From Salinicola aestuarinus (GTDB lineage: Bacteria; Pseudomonadota; Gammaproteobacteria; Pseudomonadales; Halomonadaceae), in the NCBI RefSeq assembly GCF_003206645.1, contig NZ_PZJP01000008.1, positions 355,512 through 419,511 on the forward strand: a stretch of DNA of 64,000 nt, in the 5' to 3' direction. This document shows, piece by piece, positions 20,553-30,950 of the stretch. Both the position numbers and the translations under genes were made by a program. The notes beneath the pieces are model-generated. The model had not been told where the DNA came from. It did no database searches and saw nothing but the letters and a program-made list of their open reading frames with translations. How positions within the stretch are numbered: the first letter of the stretch is position 1; each line of letters opens with the position of its first letter.

Positions 20553-20581
20553 TTTTCATTTCCGTAAACGCAGGGTAGTAT
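20553..20581 (+). promoter_or_regulatory. Candidate tRNA-Pro promoter
   Basis: TTTTCA, 17-base spacer, TAGTAT, followed by a GC-rich discriminator, 33 bases before the mature tRNA. The match to sigma-70 consensus is moderate. Confidence 0.4.
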
Positions 20582-20613
20582 ACGCTGCGTTTCGGGGAGA
20601 CCCGGAAGCAGAT

Positions 20614-20690
20614 CGGAGCGTGGCGCAGCTTGGTAGCGCGCTGCAATGGGGTTGCAGAGGTCGCAGGTTCGAATCCTGTCGCTCCGACCA
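20614..20690 (+). tRNA. tRNA-Pro (anticodon GGG)
   Basis: A 77-base cloverleaf with an encoded CCA end. The acceptor arms CGGAGCG / CGCTCCG pair fully, the T-arm contains GGTTCGAATCC, and the anticodon stem CTGCA / TGCAG encloses the loop ATGGGGT, giving GGG at 20648-20650. No integrase or attachment-site duplication is visible nearby. Confidence 0.97.
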
Positions 20691-20698
20691 GATATAGA

Positions 20699-20737
20699 GA
20701 AAGGGCTATCGACGCTGTCGATGGCCCTTTCTTTCGT
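20699..20737 (+). terminator. Terminator downstream of tRNA-Pro
   Basis: AAAGGGC-TATCGAC, two-base turn, TGTCGAT-GGCCCTTT forms a long stem with one mismatch and is followed by CTTTC. It starts nine bases after the tRNA. Confidence 0.75.
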
Positions 20738-20797
20738 TTGGCCCGCCTCTTATTCGTCAAGTCGACCTTGTCGGCATCATGCCAGAGCCCGAACGTC

Positions 20798-21163
20798 ATG
20801 CCACTGATCGTCGGAATGAGCATTCTCCTGGGGTGTCAGTTTCTGGGCGAGCTCACCAGCCGCGCCCTGTCACTCCCGATACCCGGCCCCGTACTCGGTA
20901 TGGTGATCCTGCTGGCCGCACTCCTGATACGCGGTGGCGTGCCCGCCGGGCTGCGCAGCATGGGCGAGGGACTACTGAAATACCTGACCTTGCTCTTCGT
21001 TCCCGCCGGCGTGGGGCTGATCGAACACTTCGATCTGATCAGTCGCGAGTTCTGGACGCTGATTATCACCCTCGTCGTTTCCTCAGCCATCACACTGCTT
21101 GTCACCAGCCAGACGCTCAAGGCTTTGACTCGGCGCCGGCGTGACGATGAGGCGTCTCGATGA
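20798..21163 (+). CDS. CidA/LrgA family holin-like membrane protein
   Basis: A 121-residue protein with four hydrophobic segments and the family motif SLPIPGPVLGMVILLAALL. CidA/LrgA proteins are holin-like inner-membrane proteins tied to murein hydrolase control and, in recent work, to export of by-products. ATG 20798 gives the expected length; the Shine-Dalgarno sequence is weak. The stop overlaps the start of the LrgB-like gene (ATGA), which indicates translational coupling. Confidence 0.88.
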   Translation: MPLIVGMSILLGCQFLGELTSRALSLPIPGPVLGMVILLAALLIRGGVPAGLRSMGEGLLKYLTLLFVPAGVGLIEHFDLISREFWTLIITLVVSSAITLLVTSQTLKALTRRRRDDEASR

Positions 21164-21882
21164 GCGGCCTCGGTGACGTCTGGGTCTATCTCTCGGCCAG
21201 CCCTCTACTGCACCTGCTGGCGACGCTTCTCGCCTTTCTTATCGCGAGCCGAATCAACCGTCTGGCGGGCGGTAACCCCGTTTTCCATCCGGTGATTATT
21301 GCGATCGCCCTGCTCATCGGCTTTCTCACGCTGACGCAAACCGATTACCCAACCTATTTCGAGGGCGCGCAATTTCTGCACTTTCTACTCGGTCCGGCGA
21401 CCGTGGCACTGGCGATCCCGCTTTACGATCATCGTGAGCGGGTACGACGCATGCTGCTGCCGATCGCCATCGGCACCCTCGTCGGCGTCACGACCGCGAT
21501 CGTATCGGCGGTGGGGATCGCGCTGACCCTCGGCGCGGGCCGGGAGACCGCACTCACTCTTGCGCCGAAATCGGTGACGTCCCCCATCGCCATGGGGATC
21601 GCAGAGAAAATCGGCGGCATTCCCTCCCTCGCTGCGGGCCTGGTACTGCTCACCGGCGTCATTGGTTGCATCATCGGCCCCTGGATCTTTCGCTGGACCC
21701 GGATCACCGACCCGACGATTCGCGGTTACACCTTGGGGCTATCCGCTCATGGCTTCGGCACCGCTCACGCCTTCGCCAACTACGGGGCCGTCGCCGGCGC
21801 GTTCTCGGGACTGGCGATGGGGCTGTCGGGCCTCGTCACCGCCTTCGTATTGCCTCCGATCGTCCATTTACTAGGCATTTGA
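21160..21882 (+). CDS. CidB/LrgB family membrane protein
   Basis: A 240-residue partner of the CidA/LrgA protein, with about six to seven membrane segments. Signature stretches are KSVTSPIAMGIAEKIGG and LSAHGFGTAHAF. It overlaps the upstream gene by four bases. It is convergent with kdsC, 28 bases away, with no obvious terminator between them. Confidence 0.92.
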   Translation: MSGLGDVWVYLSASPLLHLLATLLAFLIASRINRLAGGNPVFHPVIIAIALLIGFLTLTQTDYPTYFEGAQFLHFLLGPATVALAIPLYDHRERVRRMLLPIAIGTLVGVTTAIVSAVGIALTLGAGRETALTLAPKSVTSPIAMGIAEKIGGIPSLAAGLVLLTGVIGCIIGPWIFRWTRITDPTIRGYTLGLSAHGFGTAHAFANYGAVAGAFSGLAMGLSGLVTAFVLPPIVHLLGI

Positions 21883-21910
21883 CGTCGGTGTTCAGCCCGC
21901 CCGTCTTGGC

Positions 21911-22464
21911 TCACTGCACCAGCGACAGCAGCGCATCATCGTCGTCGGTCAGGTGCGCGTACATGGCGTTGAGGTCGAACCCGCGGGCGACGAGAAGATC
22001 CTCTGCCACCTCACGAGCCACGCCGTTCCCGCCGGTCTTATGGCAGACGAAGTCCGCCTGCTCGCGCACCAGAGGATGCGCATCTCGCGGGGCGTAGGCG
22101 ACTCCCACTCGCTGCATCACGGGAATATCGATGACGTCGTCACCGACAAAGCCAATCTGCTCTGGCGGGATCCCCGTGCTCTCAACGATCTGTTGCAGCG
22201 CATCGAGCTTGCGCTGAAAGCCCGTCTTGATGACATCCATGCCGAGCTGGTTCGCCCGCGTCAACAGCGGCGCGCTCGACTTCGCCGAAAGCACACCGCT
22301 TTGAATGGCATGATGACGCAGCAGGCCCACCGCAATACCGTCGTGCACGTTGAAGGGTTTGAGCGCCTCACCATCGGGGCCGATGAGCAGCGTGCCATCG
22401 GTGAGCACCCCGTCGACGTCGAAGAGGATCAGCGCGAGCTCGGCGCGACGGTCGGTCCGGGCCA

Positions 22465-22465
<1 letters not shown>
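21911..22465 (-). CDS. kdsC: 3-deoxy-D-manno-octulosonate 8-phosphate phosphatase
   Basis: A HAD-family phosphatase that makes Kdo from Kdo 8-phosphate for LPS inner core. It has 184 residues from ATG 22465, with the nucleophile Asp 16 and Asp 18 in FDVDGVLTDG and GFVGDDVIDIPVM for Mg2+ binding. The C1 capless type fits. Its start shares one base with the kdsA stop (TGATG), so the two steps of the pathway are translationally coupled. Confidence 0.94.
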
Positions 22466-25084
<2,619 letters not shown>

Positions 25085-25088
<4 letters not shown>

Positions 25089-25663
25089 CCCAGCTATCGA
25101 TTGAAACGTCACCCGACGCGCTGGCGGACCCGCCGACCAGGCCAGTACGACCGGGCGTTAGTTCCTCCTCGATGGCACGCGACTACTTCGTGCCGCCGAG
25201 TGATGCGTGGCCGGGTGCGCTTGAGATTCGCGCCGACACGACCGGCATTACACGCATCGACTTTGTGTCACAGCGCCAATCGGCTGCGCGGCCGAGCAAA
25301 CTGACCCAGGAGTGCGCGCGTCAACTCCAGGCGTATTTTGCCGGCGAGCTCGAGCGCTTCGAACTTGCCCTGTCACCTCAGGGTACGGATTTCCAGCAAC
25401 GCGTCTGGCAAGCACTCGCCGCCATACCTTGGGGCGAGACGAAAAGCTATCGGGAACTCGCCGTTGCCATCGAACACCCGACCGCTTCACGCGCCGTGGG
25501 CATGGCCAACGCTCGCAATCCGCTACCTATAATCGTCCCTTGTCATCGTGTCATCGGCACCGATGGAACGCTGACCGGCTACGCCGGTGGGCTCGCACGC
25601 AAACGGTGGCTGCTTGAGCACGAGGGGTGGCGCGAAACACCGCACAGGGGATCGCGGCGCTGA
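25085..25663 (+). CDS. ogt: Methylated-DNA--protein-cysteine methyltransferase
   Basis: Suicide enzyme that removes methyl from O6-methylguanine. It has 192 residues with the acceptor Cys 153 in PCHRVI and the HTH region PWGETKSYRELA. The N-terminus is about 20-30 residues longer than E. coli Ogt and Pro/Ser-rich. The ATGA overlap with the Ada-AlkA gene indicates one transcription-translation unit. Confidence 0.95.
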
Positions 25664-25788
25664 ACACGTTCGCATGGCACACTCATTCACCCGAGTCGCG
25701 GCGTCCTCTAAATGGCACAGGCTCTTCCATCGGCTAGCCGATGCACGGCACCATTCACGCTATTCTCGCCACTGCCTTGGGTGCCCCC

Positions 25789-26196
25789 ATGTCGCGCGCT
25801 TTTTCCTCTCCTCCCCGCTTGCAGCTACGACTCGCTGTCGCCGGTGACGTCGCCGTTGGGCCAGGCAAGATCGCTCTGCTCGAGGCGATCGAGCGACACG
25901 GGTCGATCGCTGCCGCCTGTCGGGAGATGGGCCTCAGCTACAAGAAGGCCTGGCGACTGATCGAAACGATGAACCGGCACCTGGAGCGCCCGGTGCTGGA
26001 AACTCGCGCCGGCGGCAGCCAACGCGGCGGCGCCGTCGTCACATCTTCCGGGCAAGTGCTTGTCGCCCGGTATCGCGCGCTCACCCAGGCCGTCGCCGCG
26101 CTCCCCGAAGCCGAGCAGCTAGTAGCTCTCATGGCACTGCCCGACGCGACCGACGCGACCGACGACACGCCGACCGATGACGCGTCGTCGACCTAG
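25789..26196 (+). CDS. modE: ModE-type transcriptional regulator lacking the molybdate-binding domain
   Basis: A 135-residue protein with the ModE winged HTH (GPGKIALLEAIERHGSIAAACREMGLSYKKAWRLI in short overlapping segments from about residue 22 to 58) and an Asp/Thr-rich tail. Full ModE has two C-terminal Mop domains that bind molybdate; they are absent. An upstream ATG at 25741 is possible but adds atypical residues. It lies about 100 bases before modA and likely represses modABC through the palindrome at 26269-26292. How it senses molybdate is not clear from this chain. Confidence 0.85.
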   Translation: MSRAFSSPPRLQLRLAVAGDVAVGPGKIALLEAIERHGSIAAACREMGLSYKKAWRLIETMNRHLERPVLETRAGGSQRGGAVVTSSGQVLVARYRALTQAVAALPEAEQLVALMALPDATDATDDTPTDDASST

Positions 26197-26234
26197 GCCC
26201 GTGCCGGCTAACCATTACATCGCTCGATCTCTCC

Positions 26235-26263
26235 TCGACCGAGACTCAAGCGATGACTATAGT
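26235..26263 (+). promoter_or_regulatory. Predicted sigma-70 promoter of modABC
   Basis: TCGACC, 17-base spacer, TATAGT (4 of 6 and 5 of 6 matches). The expected start site near 26270 falls at the left edge of the ModE-type operator. Confidence 0.65.
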
Positions 26264-26268
26264 GGTCC

Positions 26269-26292
26269 CGCTATTTCCACCCATACATAGCG
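26269..26292. promoter_or_regulatory. ModE-type operator at the modA start site
   Basis: CGCTATTTC-N6-TACATAGCG. The two arms resemble the CGNTATATA half-site known for ModE, and a perfect 8-bp repeat CCCGCTAT / ATAGCGGG frames it (26267-26294). It lies between the -10 and the modA ATG, a place where binding blocks transcription. Confidence 0.75.
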
Positions 26293-26301
26293 GGAATTCG
26301 T

Positions 26302-27090
26302 ATGTCATCTCTTCGCTACTCGCCTGCGTCATTGTTAGCACTCACCTTGACCGTTCTTGTCACGCCACTGAACGCGCAGGCAGGCGAAACGGTCCAGGTC
26401 TATGCCGCGGCCTCGCTGACGGATGCGATGGACAGCGTCATCGCCCGCTACGAATCGAATCATGACGTCGACATCGTGCCGGTCTACGCCTCCTCGTCGA
26501 CGCTGGCCCGTCAGATCGCCAATGGCGCCCCGGCAGCGATCTACCTCTCCGCCAACGAGCAATGGATGAACTGGCTGGCCGAACAGGACACGCCCATTCA
26601 GCAGCGGATGGATCTTCTCGACAATCGTCTGGTGCTGATCGCCCCAGACGACAGCGATTTGAGCACCACATCGCTCGACGGCAGCCAGCAGTTGGTCTCG
26701 CTACTCAAAGATGGCGAGCGCCTGTCGGTGGGCGATACCGATCACGTACCCGCCGGCATTTACGCCAGGCAGGCACTGACATCGCTTGACCAATGGACGG
26801 CATTGGCGCCTCGATTGGCCAACGGCGACAACGTCCGCGCCGCCATGGCCCTGGTCGAACGCCACGAGGCGCCGCTGGGTATCGTCTATCAGACGGATGC
26901 AGCAGCCAGCGACGGGGTGAAGACACTGGGCGTCTTTCCTGATGCCACCCACGATCCCATCACTTACCCCATGGCGATCGTCAGCGCTCAACCCAGTGAG
27001 GCGACTCAGGCGTTTCGGGCGTGGCTGGCTGGCGATACGGCGCGTTCACTCTTTTCAGGCTACGGCTTTACGCCGGCCAGCGCCGACTGA
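26302..27090 (+). CDS. modA: Molybdate ABC transporter, periplasmic binding protein
   Basis: Captures molybdate or tungstate in the periplasm and delivers it to ModBC. It has 262 residues with a Sec signal peptide probably cut after AQA at about residue 27. The mature chain begins with VQVYAAASLTDAMD, and YASSSTLARQI contains the oxyanion-binding serines. GVKTLGVFPDATHDPITYPM is a ModA C-terminal feature. modB follows after five bases. Confidence 0.95.
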   Translation: MSSLRYSPASLLALTLTVLVTPLNAQAGETVQVYAAASLTDAMDSVIARYESNHDVDIVPVYASSSTLARQIANGAPAAIYLSANEQWMNWLAEQDTPIQQRMDLLDNRLVLIAPDDSDLSTTSLDGSQQLVSLLKDGERLSVGDTDHVPAGIYARQALTSLDQWTALAPRLANGDNVRAAMALVERHEAPLGIVYQTDAAASDGVKTLGVFPDATHDPITYPMAIVSAQPSEATQAFRAWLAGDTARSLFSGYGFTPASAD

Positions 27091-27095
27091 CTGTG

Positions 27096-27791
27096 ATGCT
27101 TTCCGAAGCCGAATGGCAGGCGATAGCACTCAGCCTGAAGATCGCCGGCACCGCCGTTGGCTGGATCGCGGTTCCCGGCATCGCCCTGGCCTGGCTGCTG
27201 GCACGGCGCGAGTTCCGCGGCAAGGCATTGCTCGATGGCCTGATACACCTCCCATTAGTTCTACCGCCGGTGGTGGTCGGTTACTTGCTGCTGCTCTCAC
27301 TGGGGCGTAGTGGCTGGCTTGGGCAATGGCTTTTCGAGACATTCGGCGTGTCGCTGCCGTTTACCTGGCAGGGCGCGGCGGTCGCGGGCGGCGTCATGGC
27401 GTTTCCTCTACTGGTGCGAGCGGTGCGACTCTCGCTGGAGGCGGTCGACCCCAAACTCGAGGCGGCGGCGAGTACGCTCGGCGCCAATCGGCTGCGTGTG
27501 CTCTTCACGATTACGCTACCGCTGGCCATCCCCGGGCTGCTAACCGGTACCGTGCTGGCATTTGCCCGCGCGCTTTCGGAGTTTGGTGCGACCATCACCT
27601 TTGCCTCCAACATTCCCGGAGCGACACGCACTTTGCCGCTGGCGCTCTACACCCTGATTCAGACGCCGGGTAAAGAGAACGCCGCCGCCAGGCTCTGCGT
27701 CATCGCGGTTGCCATCGCCATGGTCTCGCTGATCGCTTCCGAATGGCTGGCTCGCCGTGCCCGGTTGCGTCTGCAGGAGCGAGACCTGTGA
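27096..27791 (+). CDS. modB: Molybdate ABC transporter, permease
   Basis: Inner-membrane channel subunit of the molybdate importer. It has 231 residues (E. coli 229) and five to six membrane segments, with the EAA-loop region LEAAASTLGANRLRVLFTITLP that docks ModC. ATG 27096 lies five bases after modA; a GTG is immediately before it. It overlaps modC by four bases (GTGA). Confidence 0.95.
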   Translation: MLSEAEWQAIALSLKIAGTAVGWIAVPGIALAWLLARREFRGKALLDGLIHLPLVLPPVVVGYLLLLSLGRSGWLGQWLFETFGVSLPFTWQGAAVAGGVMAFPLLVRAVRLSLEAVDPKLEAAASTLGANRLRVLFTITLPLAIPGLLTGTVLAFARALSEFGATITFASNIPGATRTLPLALYTLIQTPGKENAAARLCVIAVAIAMVSLIASEWLARRARLRLQERDL

Positions 27792-28927
27792 ATCGACGAG
27801 ACGCTTGCGGCGGCGTTCCGGCGGCGACGACACCCAATGCGCTCTCCTGCGAGGTTCGCAAGCGCCAAGGCGCCTTTTCGCTGAACGTCTCTCTCGACGT
27901 GCCGGCCAGTGGCGTCACTGCGCTCTTCGGTCCTTCCGGTAGCGGCAAGACCACCCTGCTGCGCTTGATGGCCGGGCTCGATCGCCCGGATAGCGGTCGT
28001 GTGACACTGGGGGAACGCGTTCTGGCCGATACGGCGCGCGGCGTCCATCTGCCGATTCACCACCGGGGGCTCGGCGTGGTGTTTCAGGAAGCCCGGCTGT
28101 TTCCCCATTACCGCGTCCGAAGCAACCTGACCTACGGCATGCCGCGCGATGGCCGTTCAAAATTCGACGACCTCGTCGCACTGCTCGGTATCCAGCACCT
28201 TCTCGATCGCATGCCCGGCATGCTATCCGGCGGCGAGGCACGACGAGTGGCGATCGGGCGCGCCCTGCTTACCGGCCCGCGGCTGCTGCTGATGGATGAG
28301 CCTCTCACCGGTCTCGATGGCGAGCGAAAAGGAGAGCTGCTTCGTTATCTGGTACGACTCACGCGGGAAATCGACATCCCGGTGGTCTACGTCAGCCACG
28401 ACCCAGCCGAGATCACCGCGATCGCCGATCACCTGGCGGTTCTGGAAGACGGCCAAGTCGCCGCCTACGGCGAGCTGGACGCACTCATGCTAAGGCTGGA
28501 CCTGACGCAGCGCCTCGGCGGATTCGATGCCGCCACGCGCCTGACAGGCAAGGTGATGGCTCATGACCCGCATTATGCGTTGACCGATGTCGGATTGGCT
28601 GACGGTCAGCGACTGCGCGTGCCGATGCTCGACCTCTCACCGTCAAGCCCCGTGCGCCTTCGTGTTGGGGTCCGGGACGTCGCAATAGCGCTACGCATGC
28701 CAACGAACACCAGCTATCGCAATGGCTTGTGGGCCACTGTTGAAGCGATGATGCCCTCGGATCACGAACCGAGCGCCATGGAGTTGCGACTCGTTATCGG
28801 CACGCAGCGACTCCGCGCCCGTCTAACGCGACAGGCCTGTGACGAACTTCAGATCATTCCTGGTAAAAAAGTCGTGGCGTTGATCCGTAGTGTTTCATTT
28901 GATGACACCCTCGAGCCTATCAATTAG
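27788..28927 (+). CDS. modC: Molybdate ABC transporter, ATPase
   Basis: ATP-driving subunit of ModABC. From GTG 27788 it has 379 residues, about 25 more than typical ModC, mostly an N-terminal extension. It carries Walker A GPSGSGKTT, signature LSGGEARRVAIGRALL, Walker B LLLMDEPL and the switch His in YVSHD. The C-terminal part (about 300-379) fits a TOBE/Mop domain, which could bind molybdate and regulate transport. The GTG start overlaps the modB stop. Confidence 0.94.
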   Translation: MNRRDACGGVPAATTPNALSCEVRKRQGAFSLNVSLDVPASGVTALFGPSGSGKTTLLRLMAGLDRPDSGRVTLGERVLADTARGVHLPIHHRGLGVVFQEARLFPHYRVRSNLTYGMPRDGRSKFDDLVALLGIQHLLDRMPGMLSGGEARRVAIGRALLTGPRLLLMDEPLTGLDGERKGELLRYLVRLTREIDIPVVYVSHDPAEITAIADHLAVLEDGQVAAYGELDALMLRLDLTQRLGGFDAATRLTGKVMAHDPHYALTDVGLADGQRLRVPMLDLSPSSPVRLRVGVRDVAIALRMPTNTSYRNGLWATVEAMMPSDHEPSAMELRLVIGTQRLRARLTRQACDELQIIPGKKVVALIRSVSFDDTLEPIN

Positions 28928-29542
28928 TTATCTAGTTCAACTGAATTAATACGGCTTAAAAGTAACGTTTTGTAGTATTTGAGGGTTTAAGTCATTTCTT
29001 ATTAGCGAGCTTGATTGGTAAGCGTTTACAATACGCACCAGGAGCTCGGCTAGCAGGGAAGCGGCCTCATGGAGGAGGCACCGTAGCGCAGGATCTTCGT
29101 CAGGGATGGCGTCCAGGGAGAGACGATCGCACGCGAAAAGGATGTCGCCGGACTTTCAGGAAGAGGCTCGACGGGATGTCGAGTGCGAAGGGAATCGCAT
29201 CCGCATTCGCGCGGATAATCGCTTGAACCGCCACTATCGCCCCGCTCGCCAATCTATCCCCCCATCGACTTCTTGTGTGATTCCGTCATTGCAGCCTGTT
29301 CATTACTTGGCCTTGCATTGAATCGATCAGTGCGCGTTGTTGTTATTCATGACACTTAACGGGGCAGGCCAGGTGCCATTTCCTGCGGCAAGCGGCTGCC
29401 TTCACCCAAACTTATTCTCCCATTATACTCGGGCCTGACCTCAAGCCGCCTGCGGCAATCGCTAAAGAGGTCCCAGAACCACCTCTGGATTCATTCGACA
29501 GTGAGCGGCGCCCTTTGGCCGTCGCCTACCAGCCGAGCGCGC
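28928..29542. other. Intergenic region modC-guaD containing an sRNA candidate
   Basis: 615 bases. 28928-29030 is AT-rich and ends in a -10-like TACAAT (29027-29032) without a good -35. 29038-29216 is the GGA-rich hairpin RNA described separately. 29217-29542 contains no credible gene; I see only short inverted repeats and no T-run terminator for the RNA. guaD has no clear promoter that I can point to. Confidence 0.6.
29038..29216 (+). ncRNA. Candidate CsrB/RsmZ-type sRNA (CsrA/RsmA sponge)
   Basis: Thirteen GGA triplets occur in about 175 bases on this strand, roughly four times what composition predicts. Many sit in hairpin loops: GCCTC-[ATGGAG]-GAGGC (29064-29079), CGTC-[AGGGAT]-GGCG (29098-29111), GCGA-[AAAGGATG]-TCGC (29133-29148), CTCGAC-[GGGAT]-GTCGAG (29167-29183) and TGCGA-[AGGGAA]-TCGCA (29184-29199). 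A/GGA-bearing loops are the CsrA-binding signature of CsrB, CsrC, RsmY and RsmZ. A TACAAT box at 29027-29032 places the 5' end near CCAGGAG. The missing -35 fits an activated promoter, but I found no convincing GacA/UvrY site and no T-run terminator, so the 3' end is a guess. Confidence 0.72.
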
Positions 29543-30853
29543 ATGACTACCCAGCAAACCTTACTCCGGGGACCGCTTTTCACCTGCCTCGATGACCCGG
29601 GTGAAGAGATCATCCCTGCCCCCGGCAGCACGCGCTATCTCGACGACGGCGCCATCTGGATCGTCGATGGACGGATTCACGCCGTAGAGCCTTTCGCGGT
29701 ACTCGCCGATCACCTTCCGGCCGAGATCGATATCGTCGACTATCGCGACAAGCTGATGATGCCCGGCTTCATCGATAGCCACGTGCATTACGTGCAGCTC
29801 GACGTCATGGCCTCCTATGGTCGCCAACTTCTCGACTGGCTCAACGACTACACTTTCCCCGCCGAATGCCGATTCGCCGACGAGGCGTTTGCCAGCGCCG
29901 CCGCCGAGCGCTTCCTGAATGAACTGTTACGTGTCGGGACGACCACTGCACAGGTCTTCTGTTCGTCGCACCCCATTTCAGTAGACCGGTTCTTCGAGGC
30001 CAGTGCGCGCCGCCGCCTGCGCATGATCGCAGGCAAGGTACTGATGGATCGCAATGCGCCGGAAACCTTGATCGATGACACCCTTGGCAGCATTCGCGAC
30101 AGTGAACGGCTGATTGCGGATTGGCACGGGCGAGATCGACTGTCTTACACGCTGACTCCGCGCTTTGCACCGACGTCGACTCGCGAGCAGCTCGACGCCG
30201 TTGGCGGCGTTCTGCGCGATGCGCCGGATCTCCATCTCCAGACACATTTGTCGGAGAATCGCGGTGAGATTGCCTGGGTGGGAGAGCTCTTTCCCGAGCG
30301 ACGGGACTACCTGGACGTTTACGAGCATTACGGGCTCGTGGGGCCGAGAAGCACCTTCGCTCATGGCGTTCACCTCGATGCCAACCAACGCCGTCGACTG
30401 GCCGAGCGTGGCGCCAATGTCGCTTTCTGCCCGACGTCGAACCTATTTCTCGGCAGTGGCCTGATGGATCGCATCGCATGCCGCGAAGCGGGACTGGCGA
30501 CCTCGCTGGCCAGCGATATCGGCGCCGGCACCTCGCTGTCGGTTTTTGGGACCTTGCAGGGTGCCTATCAGGTCGGTGCCCTTCTGGGTCAAGCGCTGAC
30601 CGGCTGGCAGGGGTTTTACCAGGCAACGCTGGGTAATGCGCGGGCGCTGCATCTGGAGGCTAACATCGGCACGTTGCAAGCCGGTCACGAAGCCGACATC
30701 GCAGTGCTCGACCCGAATGCCACGCCGCTGCTGTCGCGCCGGCTTTCTCAGGCCGAGACACTGAGTGAAAGGCTCTTCGCCCTGATGATGCTGAGCGATG
30801 ACCGCACCATCAGCGCCACCTGGGCCGACGGGCGGCAAGTCCATACCCGCTGA
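29543..30853 (+). CDS. guaD: Guanine deaminase
   Basis: Zinc amidohydrolase converting guanine to xanthine. From ATG 29543 it has 436 residues (E. coli 439). The metal motif MPGFIDSHVHYVQ follows the N-terminal beta domain, QTHLSEN and FAHGVHLD supply further His ligands, and SDIGAGTSLS carries the catalytic Asp near the C-terminal third. The Shine-Dalgarno sequence is weak, and an in-frame alternative start at 29501 exists. No other purine-catabolism gene is near. It is convergent with manC. Confidence 0.94.
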   Translation: MTTQQTLLRGPLFTCLDDPGEEIIPAPGSTRYLDDGAIWIVDGRIHAVEPFAVLADHLPAEIDIVDYRDKLMMPGFIDSHVHYVQLDVMASYGRQLLDWLNDYTFPAECRFADEAFASAAAERFLNELLRVGTTTAQVFCSSHPISVDRFFEASARRRLRMIAGKVLMDRNAPETLIDDTLGSIRDSERLIADWHGRDRLSYTLTPRFAPTSTREQLDAVGGVLRDAPDLHLQTHLSENRGEIAWVGELFPERRDYLDVYEHYGLVGPRSTFAHGVHLDANQRRRLAERGANVAFCPTSNLFLGSGLMDRIACREAGLATSLASDIGAGTSLSVFGTLQGAYQVGALLGQALTGWQGFYQATLGNARALHLEANIGTLQAGHEADIAVLDPNATPLLSRRLSQAETLSERLFALMMLSDDRTISATWADGRQVHTR

Positions 30854-30950
30854 GCCCGCGATGGATAAGAGTCTGATGAGGGCGCCACTCACCGGCTAGC
30901 GGGATCATCCGCTACTATCGACGGTTCACCGACCATCGCAGAGGGGCCTG

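Noticed and set aside
20614-20690. tRNA-Pro as an integration site for a mobile element
   Set aside because: No integrase, no repeated tRNA 3' end and no change of gene type on either side.
28940-29032. GacA/UvrY site TGTAAG-N6-CTTACA for the sRNA candidate
   Set aside because: Only GTAAGCGTTTAC near 29019-29030 is similar, with a wrong spacer and overlapping the -10; not counted as support.
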